Source: Streptomyces odonnellii
GTDB taxonomy: Bacteria; Actinomycetota; Actinomycetes; Streptomycetales; Streptomycetaceae
Assembly (NCBI RefSeq): GCF_000981895.1
Contig: NZ_LATD01000019.1
Coordinates: forward strand, 1-39,640
Reading direction: 5' to 3'
Length of the DNA: 39,640 nt
Shown here: positions 7,475 to 14,953 of the stretch, piece after piece
Numbering within the stretch: the first letter of the stretch is position 1
How the letters are laid out: each line of letters opens with the position of its first letter
Program-made: the position numbers and the translations under genes
The notes under the pieces: model-generated
What the model was told of the DNA's origin: nothing
The model's database searches: none
Seen by the model: only the letters and a program-made list of their open reading frames with translations

Positions 7475-8353
7475 ATGCCGGAAGTACCCGAAGTCGAAGC
7501 ACTGCGCGAGTTTCTCGACGGCCGGCTCGTGGGCAGGGAGATCGCCCGCGTCCTGCCCCTGACGGTCAATGTCCTGAAGACCTACGATCCGCCGCTCTCC
7601 GCCCTGGAGGGCACCACGGTCGGGTCCGTCGCCCGCCACGGCAAGTATCTCGACATCGCCGCGGCCGGCCCGGGCGGCGGCGACCCGCTGCATCTCGCCG
7701 TCCATCTCGCCCGCGCGGGCTGGCTCCGCTGGAAGGACTCGTTCCCTCCGCAGCCGCCACGGCCCGGCAAGGGACCGCTCGCCCTGCGGGTCGTCCTCGC
7801 CGACGGGGACGGATTCGATCTCACCGAGGCGGGCACCACCAAGCGCCTCGCCGTCCATCTCGTGCGCGACCCGGCCGATGTCCCCGGGATCGCCTCGCTC
7901 GGCCCCGATCCGCTCGACGGCTCCTTCGACCGCGCCGCGTTCGCCCGGCTCCTCGCCGGTGAGCGGCGGCAGATCAAGGGGGCGCTGCGGGACCAGCGCC
8001 TGATCGCGGGGATCGGCAACGCCTACAGCGACGAGATCCTGCATGCCGCCAAGATGTCCCCGTTCAAACCGGTCAAGAATCTCTCCGAGGACGAGATCAC
8101 CCTCCTCTACGAAGCCCTGCGCACCACGCTGCGCGAGGCCGTCGAACGCTCGCGCGGGGTGGCCGCGGGGCGGCTCAAGGCGGAGAAGAAGACCGGGCTC
8201 CGGGTGCACGGCCGGGCCGGGGAGGCCTGTCCGGTCTGCGGTGACACCATCCGGGAGGTCTCCTTCAGCGACTCCTCGCTCCAGTACTGCCCCACCTGCC
8301 AGACCGGCGGCAAACCGCTCGCGGACCGCCGGATGTCCCGCCTCCTCAAGTGA
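7475..8353 (+). CDS. Fpg/Nei family DNA glycosylase
   Basis: 292 aa from ATG 7475. The mature N-terminus PEVPEVE supplies catalytic P2 and E3, so the start is certain even though the frame extends upstream. K57 (HGKYL) is the conserved beta-strand Lys. The helix-two-turn-helix region contains IAGIGNAYSDEIL. The C-terminal zinc finger is intact, with Cys 252, 255, 272 and 275. It is a bifunctional base-excision-repair glycosylase/AP lyase for oxidised bases. The sequence is not close enough to say whether it acts as MutM or Nei. It is a single-gene unit divergent from the hydrolase. Confidence 0.9.
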   Translation: MPEVPEVEALREFLDGRLVGREIARVLPLTVNVLKTYDPPLSALEGTTVGSVARHGKYLDIAAAGPGGGDPLHLAVHLARAGWLRWKDSFPPQPPRPGKGPLALRVVLADGDGFDLTEAGTTKRLAVHLVRDPADVPGIASLGPDPLDGSFDRAAFARLLAGERRQIKGALRDQRLIAGIGNAYSDEILHAAKMSPFKPVKNLSEDEITLLYEALRTTLREAVERSRGVAAGRLKAEKKTGLRVHGRAGEACPVCGDTIREVSFSDSSLQYCPTCQTGGKPLADRRMSRLLK

Positions 8354-8424
8354 CCCGCCTCCTCGCGCGGCGAAGCAACACGGCACTGACGGACCAACGC
8401 GGCCCGCCCGCGGAACGTGCCCGC

Positions 8425-9090
8425 TCAGCCGCTCACGTTCCGCCCGCCGATCGTCACCAGCCGCCGTCCGTCCGCGGCCCGCACCTCGAAGTGGTCGATC
8501 TGGCCCGGCCGCAGCGCCGCCCCGCCCCGGGTGACCAGCGCCTCGCCGTCCCCGGCGCGCGCTGCCCAGGTGGTCACCGTCTCCTGGGAGCCGTCCACCC
8601 CCACCGCGACCAGCGCGCAGACCCCGGAGGCGCCCGGCCGTACCAGTTCGAGGCCGACATCCGTGCCCCAGCCCGTCTCCGCCGCCGTCACCACGGCCGC
8701 CGTGCCCGTCGCCCGGTCGGTGGCGGTCCACCGTACGGCCTGAGCCGGTCCCGGGGCGGTACGGAGCACCGCGAGCGGGCCGCCCACCACGAGCACCGCG
8801 GCCGCGGCCACCAGCGCGAGCCGCCGCCCCCGCCGGACGCGCCGCCCGGCGGCGGTGCGCTCCAGCAGCCCGGCCAGCAGCTCCGGGGCCGCGGCGGTGA
8901 ACGGCGCCACCCCGGGCGGGGTGCGCCGTGCGTACTCGTCGAGCTGCGCCCGTACCCCGCCGAGATCGGCGAGCAGCAGGGTGCACCGCGGACAGTCCAT
9001 GAGGTGGTCCTCGAAGCGGAAGGCGTCCGGGGGGTCGAGCACGCCCAGCGTGTAGGCGCCCACATCACGATGGAGGTCCAAGGTCCGCAT
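8425..9090 (-). CDS. Membrane anti-sigma factor with zinc-binding (zf-HC2) domain
   Basis: 221 aa from ATG 9090; the frame extends further upstream but the family start is MRTLDLHRDVGAYTLG. The zinc anti-sigma motif is H7 ... H29-x3-C33-x2-C36. A single membrane segment at about 91-109 follows an Arg-rich stretch. The C-terminal ~110 residues form an extracytoplasmic domain of the RskA kind (ending RRLVTIGGRNVSG). Such proteins hold an ECF sigma factor at the membrane until a signal arrives. No sigma gene lies beside it: the neighbours are Fpg/Nei and a divergent LytTR regulator. The nearest ECF sigma is at 14102-14680. It is therefore an orphan anti-sigma factor in this window. Confidence 0.85.
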   Translation of the reverse strand: MRTLDLHRDVGAYTLGVLDPPDAFRFEDHLMDCPRCTLLLADLGGVRAQLDEYARRTPPGVAPFTAAAPELLAGLLERTAAGRRVRRGRRLALVAAAAVLVVGGPLAVLRTAPGPAQAVRWTATDRATGTAAVVTAAETGWGTDVGLELVRPGASGVCALVAVGVDGSQETVTTWAARAGDGEALVTRGGAALRPGQIDHFEVRAADGRRLVTIGGRNVSG

Positions 9091-9155
9091 GATGTCTGGT
9101 ACGGACCGGAGCGCGGAATCATTCAAGCGGGGCAGCCATTGGACGGCCCAGGACC

Positions 9156-9169
9156 TACACTCCGGCGTC
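9156..9169 (+). promoter_or_regulatory. Candidate -10 (TACACT) giving a near-leaderless LytTR regulator mRNA
   Basis: TACACT at 9156-9161 ends 8 nt before ATG 9170, so transcription from it would begin at or just before the start codon. The following bases CCGG are shared with a second TACACTCCGG at 9976-9985 ahead of the transporter genes. No good -35 is seen at the normal spacing. Confidence 0.35.
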
Positions 9170-9919
9170 ATGCTGCGCGTACTGGCCGTCGACGACGAGG
9201 AACCGGCCCTCGAAGAGCTGCTCTATCTGCTCAGGGCCGACCCCCGGATCCGCAGCGCCGAGGGCGCGACCAGCGCGACCGGGGCCCTGCGCCGGATCGG
9301 TGACGCGCTCTACGCCGGGCCCGACGGCACCGCCGCCGTCGACGTGGTCTTTCTCGACATCCACATGGCCGGGCTGACCGGGCTCGATGTGGCCAGGCTG
9401 CTCGCCGGGTTCGCCGAGCCGCCGCTGATCGTCTTCGTCACCGCCCATGAGGGCTTCGCAGTCCAGGCCTTCGATCTGAAGGCCGTCGACTATGTCCTCA
9501 AACCGGTCCGCAGGGAGCGGCTCGCCGAGGCCGTGCGCCGGGTCGCCGAACTGGTCGGGGAGCGCGGTCCCGCGCAGACCCCCGCGGCCGACCAGATCCC
9601 CGTCGAACTCGGCGGTGTGATCCGCTTCGTCGCCGTCGACGACATCGCCTACGCCGAGGCGCAGGGCGACTACGCCAGACTGCACACCGACAACGGCAGC
9701 CATCTGGTACGGATTCCGCTCACCACCCTGGAGGAGCGCTGGCGGGCCCGCGGTTTCGTACGGATCCACCGCCGCCATCTCGTCGCGCTGGCCCGGATCG
9801 ACGAACTGCGGCTGGACGCGGGCGCGATGAGCGTCCGCGTGGGGGACGCGGAGCTGGCCGTGAGCCGCCGCCACGCCCGCGCCCTGCGGGACCTTCTGAT
9901 GCGGCAGGGCGGGCGCTGA
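9170..9919 (+). CDS. LytTR-family response regulator
   Basis: 249 aa from ATG 9170. The N-terminal CheY-like receiver has acidic pocket D8/D9, phospho-acceptor D63 in VVFLDIHM, T in FVTAH and K in DYVLKP. The C-terminal LytTR DNA-binding domain (from about residue 145) carries the canonical FVRIHRRHLVAL. It is the probable partner of the LytS-type kinase at 11933-13123; the two bracket a transporter. Known LytS/LytTR pairs of this kind (e.g. BtsSR, YpdAB) control small-carboxylate uptake genes, which makes the symporter the likely target. The start has no SD and may be leaderless. Confidence 0.92.
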   Translation: MLRVLAVDDEEPALEELLYLLRADPRIRSAEGATSATGALRRIGDALYAGPDGTAAVDVVFLDIHMAGLTGLDVARLLAGFAEPPLIVFVTAHEGFAVQAFDLKAVDYVLKPVRRERLAEAVRRVAELVGERGPAQTPAADQIPVELGGVIRFVAVDDIAYAEAQGDYARLHTDNGSHLVRIPLTTLEERWRARGFVRIHRRHLVALARIDELRLDAGAMSVRVGDAELAVSRRHARALRDLLMRQGGR

Positions 9920-9975
9920 CGACACGGCCCGGGCAGGCGCTGACCAGGGCCTTCCCCCGGGATCGCCGGTCTGCG

Positions 9976-10014
9976 TACACTCCGGGCCCTACTGTCCGGC
10001 ACGGTGGTCCGGCA
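9976..10014 (+). promoter_or_regulatory. Candidate control region of the transporter operon
   Basis: TACACTCCGG at 9976-9985 repeats the sequence found just before the LytTR gene. It is followed by an 8-bp direct repeat GTCCGGCA at 9994-10001 and 10007-10014 (13 bp start to start). This could be a regulator site, but the spacing is shorter than the classical LytTR double site, so the assignment is tentative. Confidence 0.3.
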
Positions 10015-10077
10015 GGGGTGGTATCGCACGGCGGCATCCCGCGACGGAACCGCGGGCCGCGACGGGGAGGAGAGACC

Positions 10078-10449
10078 ATGACCGGCGAGTCCCGGCAGCC
10101 CGCGCCCCGGCGCGAGGTCGTCACCGGTGAACCCCGTCGCGTACGGCCGCTGCCCCGCTACCGCGCCCAGGCCGAGATCGAGGAGCAGACCGCGCTCGGC
10201 GACGCCTATGTCCGCTCCCTGATGCGGGGTCAGCTCCGCGCCGGACTCACCGCGTTCGCCGTTCTCGCGCTGGTCGTCGGCACCCTGCCGCTCGCCTTCG
10301 CCGCGCTGCGCGACGCGACGGCGGTGTGGGTGGTGCTCGGCTTCGCCGCCTATCCGCTGCTCACCCTGCTCGCCTGGTGGTACGTACGCCGGGCCGAGCG
10401 CAACGAGCGTGACTTCGCCCGGCTGGTGAAGGGCCGGCCCGTTCCGTGA
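10078..10449 (+). CDS. Small two-TM membrane protein paired with symporter
   Basis: 123 aa from ATG 10078, with GGGGAGGAG just upstream. The soluble N-terminal half is basic and Pro-rich (RRVRPLPRYRAQAEIEEQ). Two membrane helices follow (about 62-80 and 88-105), then a basic cytosolic tail. Its GTGA overlap with the next gene couples it to the sodium:solute symporter. Small two-helix proteins (DUF485/DUF4212 type) accompany many acetate- or carboxylate-type SSS transporters, and this gene has the same size and position. I cannot assign it to one of those families by sequence alone. Confidence 0.75.
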   Translation: MTGESRQPAPRREVVTGEPRRVRPLPRYRAQAEIEEQTALGDAYVRSLMRGQLRAGLTAFAVLALVVGTLPLAFAALRDATAVWVVLGFAAYPLLTLLAWWYVRRAERNERDFARLVKGRPVP

Positions 10450-11936
10450 ACCAGAGCTATACCGTGACCGCCGTCGCCCTCGTCGTCCTCGCCACCGTCC
10501 TCGTCGGCGGCTTCGGGCTGCGGATCTCCCGTACCACCTCCGACTTCTACGTCGCCTCCCGCACGGTGGGACCCGGGCTCAACGCCGCCGCGATCAGCGG
10601 TGAGTACCTCTCGGCCGCCTCCTTCCTCGGGGTCGCGGGCCTGGTGCTGCTGCACGGCCCCGACATGCTCTGGTACCCGGTCGGCTACACCGCCGGCTAT
10701 CTGGTGCTGCTGGTCTTCGTCGCCGCCCCGCTGCGCCGCTCCGGGGCGTACACACTCCCCGACTTCGCCGAGGGCCGGCTCGAATCCCGGGCGGTGCGCC
10801 GGCTCGTCAGTGTGTTCGTGGCCGGGGCGGGCTGGCTCTATCTGGTGCCCCAACTCCAGGGCGCGGGGCTGACCTTGGCGATTCTCACCGGCGCGCCCGA
10901 CTGGTTCGGCGGGGTGCTGGTCGCGCTGGTCGTGGTGGTCGCGGTGGCGGCGGGCGGGATGCGCAGCATCACCTTCGTCCAGGCCTTCCAGTACTGGCTC
11001 AAGCTCACCGCCCTGCTCGTACCGGCGCTGTTCCTGCTGCTGGCCTGGCAGGGCGACGGCCGGCCGCGCGTCGATCTCGATCTGGCGAGCGCCGTCGCGG
11101 GCCGCGCCGACCATCCGCTCTACGCGACCTATGGACTGATCGTGGCGACCTTCCTCGGCACCATGGGCCTGCCCCATGTCGTCGTCCGCTTCTACACCAG
11201 CCCCAACGGCCGGGCCGCGCGCCGCACCACCCTCTTCGTACTGGCACTGATCGGCGCGTTCTATCTGCTGCCGCCCGTGTACGGCGCGCTCGGCAGGCTC
11301 TACGTACCCGAACTGCCCTACGGTACGAACGCCGACGCCGCCGTGCTGCTGCTGCCGGAGCGTGCGATCGGCGGTCTCGGCGGGGCGCTGCTGGGCGCGC
11401 TGGTCGCGGGCGGGGCCTTCGCCGCGTTCCTGTCCACCGCCTCCGGGCTGACCATGGCGGTCGCGGGGGTCCTCACCCAGGACGTCCTTCCGTCGCGCGG
11501 TGTACGGCACTTCAGGCTGGCCACCCCGCTCGCCATGGCCGTACCGCTCGGCGGGTCCCTGCTGATCACGGGTATGCCGGTGGCGGACTCGGTGGGGATG
11601 GCCTTCGCGGTCTCCGCGTCGTCGTTCTGTCCGCTGCTGGTGCTGGGGATCTGGTGGCGGCGGCTGACCCCGCCGGGGGCGATCGCGGGGCTGCTGCTCG
11701 GCGGCGGGCTGTCGTTCGCCGCCACGGTGATCACGGTGAGCGGGGCGGTACGGTCGGGCTGGCCGCACGCGCTGCTGGCCTGGCCCGCCGTGTGGTCGGT
11801 GCCGGTGGGCTTTCTCGCGATGATCCTGGTGTCCCTGGCCACCCGGGGCCGGATACCGCCCGGTACCAACGCCGCCATGGCGCGGTTCCACCTCCCGGAG
11901 GCCCTGATGCCCAGCGGCAAGGGAGGCGTCCGATGA
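10446..11936 (+). CDS. Sodium:solute symporter (SSS family), probable monocarboxylate transporter
   Basis: 496 aa, GTG start overlapping the previous stop. About 13 hydrophobic segments. SSS landmarks include FYVASRTVGPGLNAAAISGEYLSAASFLG near the N-terminus (the Na+-site and substrate-site helix) and a GMRSITFVQAFQYWLK segment, both as in ActP/MctC-type carriers. By family these move acetate, pyruvate or propionate with Na+ or H+. The linked LytS/LytTR system supports a small organic acid as substrate, but this is inference. Its stop overlaps the kinase start (ATGA), so transporter and sensor are co-translated. Confidence 0.88.
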   Translation: MNQSYTVTAVALVVLATVLVGGFGLRISRTTSDFYVASRTVGPGLNAAAISGEYLSAASFLGVAGLVLLHGPDMLWYPVGYTAGYLVLLVFVAAPLRRSGAYTLPDFAEGRLESRAVRRLVSVFVAGAGWLYLVPQLQGAGLTLAILTGAPDWFGGVLVALVVVVAVAAGGMRSITFVQAFQYWLKLTALLVPALFLLLAWQGDGRPRVDLDLASAVAGRADHPLYATYGLIVATFLGTMGLPHVVVRFYTSPNGRAARRTTLFVLALIGAFYLLPPVYGALGRLYVPELPYGTNADAAVLLLPERAIGGLGGALLGALVAGGAFAAFLSTASGLTMAVAGVLTQDVLPSRGVRHFRLATPLAMAVPLGGSLLITGMPVADSVGMAFAVSASSFCPLLVLGIWWRRLTPPGAIAGLLLGGGLSFAATVITVSGAVRSGWPHALLAWPAVWSVPVGFLAMILVSLATRGRIPPGTNAAMARFHLPEALMPSGKGGVR

Positions 11937-13123
11937 GCGGAGCCGCCCTCGCGGTGCTGATCGTCCTCGGCCCGCTGCTGCTCGCGGGCGGCTTCCTCCT
12001 CGGCCGCCGTACCGCCCGCCCCGAGCGGACCAGCGATGTCGGCACGCCCGTCGAGCACGCCACCTTCGAGACACTGCACACCGCCTCGCTCGCCACCCCG
12101 CCGCTCAGGGCCGGGCTCACCGAGGAGAGCGCGCGCAAGGCGGCCCGCCGGCTCCGCTCCCTGCTCGGCACCGACGCGCTCTGTCTCACCGACCGGGAGC
12201 GCGTCCTCGCCTGGGACGGCCTGGGCGAGCACCACGGCAAGCATGTGATGGACCATGTCCAAGGGCTGCTGGGCAGTGGCCGGTACACCGCCTTCGCCAG
12301 CGGCTGCGGCGATCTCGACTGCCCGCTGCGCTGGGGCGTGGCGGCCCCGCTCACCGTCGACCACCGGGTGCTCGGCACCCTAGTCGCCTACGCGCCGAGG
12401 GAGTCGGCGGTGCTCGCCAGGGCGGCCGGAGAGGTCGCCCGCTGGGTCTCCGTACAGCTCGAACTCGCGGAGCTGGACCGCTCCCGCACCCGGCTGATCG
12501 AGGCCGAGATCAAGGCCCTGCGCGCCCAGATCTCCCCGCACTTCATCTTCAACTCCCTCGCCGCCATCGCCTCGTTCGTCCGAACCGACCCCGAGCGCGC
12601 CCGTGAACTCCTCCTGGAGTTCGCCGACTTCACCCGCTACTCGTTCCGCAGGCACGGCGACTTCACCACCCTGGCCGACGAACTGCACTCGATAGACCAG
12701 TATCTGGCGCTGGTACGGGCCCGGTTCGGTGAGCGGCTCTCGGTCACCCTCCAGGTCGCGCCCGAGGTGCTGCCCGTCGCGATGCCCTTCCTCTGCCTCC
12801 AGCCGCTGGTCGAGAACGCCGTCAAGCACGGCCTCGAAGGAGCGGTCACCACCAGCCGTATCACCATCAGCGCACTCGACGCCGGGGCCGAGGCCGAGGT
12901 GGTCATCGAGGACGACGGGGTCGGCATGGAACCCGACCGGCTGCGCCGGATCCTGCGCGGCGAGGGCGGCGCGTCCACCGGGATCGGCCTGCTCAACGTG
13001 GACGAACGGCTGCGCCAGGTGTACGGGGACGAGTACGGCCTGGTCATCGAGACGGGCGTGGACGCCGGGATGAAGATCACCGTACGGATCCCCAAGTACC
13101 GCGCGGGCGTGCACGGCACCTGA
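11933..13123 (+). CDS. LytS-type sensor histidine kinase
   Basis: 396 aa from ATG 11933, overlapping the symporter stop. One N-terminal membrane anchor (about 5-24), a cytoplasmic GAF-like sensory region (about 45-175), then a His_kinase domain with phospho-acceptor H203 in QISPHFIFNSL. The HATPase domain has an N-box (VENAVKHG, N295), DDGVGM and GIGLLNV. Unlike classical LytS/BtsS it has a single TM helix instead of a multi-TM 5TM sensor domain. Sensing may therefore be cytoplasmic or pass through the coupled symporter. It is the likely kinase for the LytTR regulator at 9170-9919. Confidence 0.9.
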   Translation: MSGAALAVLIVLGPLLLAGGFLLGRRTARPERTSDVGTPVEHATFETLHTASLATPPLRAGLTEESARKAARRLRSLLGTDALCLTDRERVLAWDGLGEHHGKHVMDHVQGLLGSGRYTAFASGCGDLDCPLRWGVAAPLTVDHRVLGTLVAYAPRESAVLARAAGEVARWVSVQLELAELDRSRTRLIEAEIKALRAQISPHFIFNSLAAIASFVRTDPERARELLLEFADFTRYSFRRHGDFTTLADELHSIDQYLALVRARFGERLSVTLQVAPEVLPVAMPFLCLQPLVENAVKHGLEGAVTTSRITISALDAGAEAEVVIEDDGVGMEPDRLRRILRGEGGASTGIGLLNVDERLRQVYGDEYGLVIETGVDAGMKITVRIPKYRAGVHGT

Positions 13124-13186
13124 GGGGTCCGGGGGCCGGAGCCGTCCGGGGCGGAACCGGAGGCCCCGGCGGGGTCAGTGGCGGGG

Positions 13187-13717
13187 TCAGTACAGATGTG
13201 TGGCCAGATGCCCCAGCGGCAGCCCGAGCTGCCAGGCCGGTGTCCACACCTGAGGCCCTTCCGCCTCCCCGGCCGGGCCGCCGGCTCCGTCCGGGAACCG
13301 GTCGGCGCGCGCGGGCCCCATGGCGTCGAGATCGGCCGCCAGCAGCTCCGTCTCCTCCAGCCACCGCCAGGCGGCCCCGGCCAGCTCCAGATCCGGATCG
13401 CAGTTCCGCGAACCGGATTCGAAGGCCGCTGCCTCCAGCCGGTCCAGCCGCGCGCAGACCCAGTCGCGCCAGCTCGTTCCGTACGCAGTCAGCGAGCGCC
13501 ACTCGTCCATCCGGGCCACGACGCGGGGACCGGCCGCCGGTCCTTCGGAGAGAAAGATGGTCAGGGCCAGCGCGTCCCGGCCGGCCCGGTACTCCAGAGT
13601 CGTGGGGGGCATCAGATCGCCGGTGCGCAGCAGTTCGTCGGCGATGTACTCGGCGTACATCCAAGCCATGGGCACCAGCAGACCGCCACCCGCCCCTTCG
13701 GTACATTCCGGACGCAT
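13187..13717 (-). CDS. Conserved hypothetical protein, no recognised domain
   Basis: 176 aa from ATG 13717, with a purine-rich GGAAGG upstream. The sequence is acidic and Trp-rich, soluble and largely helical, with no signal peptide or membrane segment. It contains motifs such as MYAEYIADELLRTGDLMPPTTLEYRAG, WRDWVCARLDRLEAA and AWRWLEETELLAADL. I do not recognise the family. It is divergent from the small anti-sigma gene (109 bp between starts) and convergent with the LytS gene. Confidence 0.65.
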   Translation of the reverse strand: MRPECTEGAGGGLLVPMAWMYAEYIADELLRTGDLMPPTTLEYRAGRDALALTIFLSEGPAAGPRVVARMDEWRSLTAYGTSWRDWVCARLDRLEAAAFESGSRNCDPDLELAGAAWRWLEETELLAADLDAMGPARADRFPDGAGGPAGEAEGPQVWTPAWQLGLPLGHLATHLY

Positions 13718-13826
13718 TGCTTTTCCGCCTTCCTTCCCCCGAAGCCTGCTTCAGGGAGCATTGAACCGGCGGCGGCCGCCCCGCGTGGCCAGAAGGGCAG
13801 GATCGGACGGCGGACGGGAGCGGATT

Positions 13827-14165
13827 GTGACGGGTGTGGCCGGCGGTGCCGCGGACGGCGGTGGAACGGGGGATTCCGGCGAGGGAACGGCCGGTTCGGG
13901 CCCCTGCCCCGGCCCGTCGCGCCCGGCGCCGGAGGGTCCGCCGGTGGCGCCGGGCGGTGGTCCGGAGGGTCCGGGCGGTCGGGGACCGGGGGGTGCGCAT
14001 GTGCGCGCGCTGCTCGGCGCCTATGTGCTCGGGGCGCTCGCGCCGGCGGAGGACCGGCGCGTCACGGACCATCTCGCCGACTGCGACCCGTGCGGCGCGG
14101 CCTACCTGGAGGTGGCCGACACCCCGTCGCTCCTCGCGCTCTGCGACGAGGACGACCTGCTGTAG
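13827..14165 (+). CDS. Minimal soluble anti-sigma factor (zf-HC2 type)
   Basis: 112 aa from GTG 13827, preceded by GGGAG at 13816-13820. Residues 1-56 are a Gly/Pro-rich disordered leader. The rest is a zinc anti-sigma domain with H58, then H82-x3-C86-x2-C89 (DHLADCDPC), ending LCDEDDLL. Family members usually continue into a membrane helix and an outer domain, but this one stops immediately after the zinc domain and must be cytosolic. Its 3' end overlaps the 3' end of the convergent ECF sigma gene by 64 bp. The sigma factor is its most likely partner, although such pairs are normally codirectional. The start is less sure than the domain. Confidence 0.72.
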   Translation: MTGVAGGAADGGGTGDSGEGTAGSGPCPGPSRPAPEGPPVAPGGGPEGPGGRGPGGAHVRALLGAYVLGALAPAEDRRVTDHLADCDPCGAAYLEVADTPSLLALCDEDDLL

Positions 14166-14680
14166 CCGGGCAGCGAGCGGGCCAGCGCCCTTAGCGCGTA
14201 GTACGAGCGGGACTTGACCGTGCCCTCGGGTATCCCCAGCGTTCGCGCCGTCTCGTGCACGCTCAGCCCGCGGAAGTAGATCTGCACCAGCACCGCCCGG
14301 TGCTCCTGGCTCAGCGCCTTCACCGCCTCCCGTACATCGAGCACCGCGACCGCGCTCTCCGTGGGGTCCTCCGGATCGGGCGTGGCCGCGAGTATCCCGT
14401 CGCTGACCTCGAAGGGCCGGGCCAGCCGCGACCTGCGTGCGTCGATCGCGAGCCTGCGGCCGACGGTGAACAGCCAGGGCCGCATGGAGTCGAAGGGCCC
14501 GTCGAACGCCTCGGGGTGCTGCCAGGCCCGTACGAGCGTCTCCTGCACCAGATCCTCGGCGCGCTGCCGGTCCCCATGGGTCAGACCCAGCAGGAAGTTC
14601 AGCAGGGCGGGCCCGTGCGCGCGCTGGAGCTCCGCCAGTGCCCGCTCGTCGGTCGTCTCCGTGGCCGTCGCGGTGGTCAT
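14102..14680 (-). CDS. ECF-type RNA polymerase sigma factor
   Basis: 192 aa from ATG 14680 (frame open further upstream to 14887). Sigma region 2 spans about residues 12-80 (RAEDLVQETLVRAWQHP is the core helix). Sigma region 4 is at about 110-165, with EHRAVLVQIYFRGLSVHETARTLGIPEGTVKSRSYYALR as the helix-turn-helix. It directs RNA polymerase to a small regulon whose promoters are unknown. It is divergent from the CapA-like gene and convergent with the zinc anti-sigma gene. The C-terminal ~20 residues (Ser-rich) are encoded within the 64-bp overlap with that gene. The exact ECF group cannot be assigned without alignment. Confidence 0.9.
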   Translation of the reverse strand: MTTATATETTDERALAELQRAHGPALLNFLLGLTHGDRQRAEDLVQETLVRAWQHPEAFDGPFDSMRPWLFTVGRRLAIDARRSRLARPFEVSDGILAATPDPEDPTESAVAVLDVREAVKALSQEHRAVLVQIYFRGLSVHETARTLGIPEGTVKSRSYYALRALARSLPGYSRSSSSQSARSDGVSATSR

Positions 14681-14876
14681 CGTGAACGCCCTTTCCCGTC
14701 GGGGTCGCTGTGCTGCGGAGGGGCCGCCGCCTGCCGTATCCGAGCGCATGGCGGCGCCGAGGGACAGACGGAGCGCAGGGCTCTGCGACGAGCGGTCGCT
14801 CACTGCGACGAGTGGTGCGGCGAACGGTCGTGCGGCGGCGTTCGGTCCCTTTCCTTCGCCTTGTCGGCTTGGCGAC

Positions 14877-14904
14877 TTGACATCCATTTATATGACTATA
14901 TGGA
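14877..14904 (+). promoter_or_regulatory. Strong vegetative-type promoter for CapA-like gene
   Basis: TTGACA at 14877-14882, then a 16-bp spacer, then TATGGA at 14899-14904, in a conspicuously AT-rich island. It lies 50 bp upstream of the CapA-like ATG. TTGACA is a perfect -35 for the principal sigma HrdB; TATATG at 14897 is an alternative -10 but with a short spacer. Confidence 0.6.
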
Positions 14905-14953
14905 TTCATTGCGTTGGTATCACCGAATGATCCTCGGAAGACGGAGTACGGCC

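Noticed and set aside
14883..14903. Possible palindrome in the AT-rich island before the CapA-like gene
   Set aside because: Only the outer CCAT/ATGG and a few inner bases match; explained better as -35/-10 promoter sequence.
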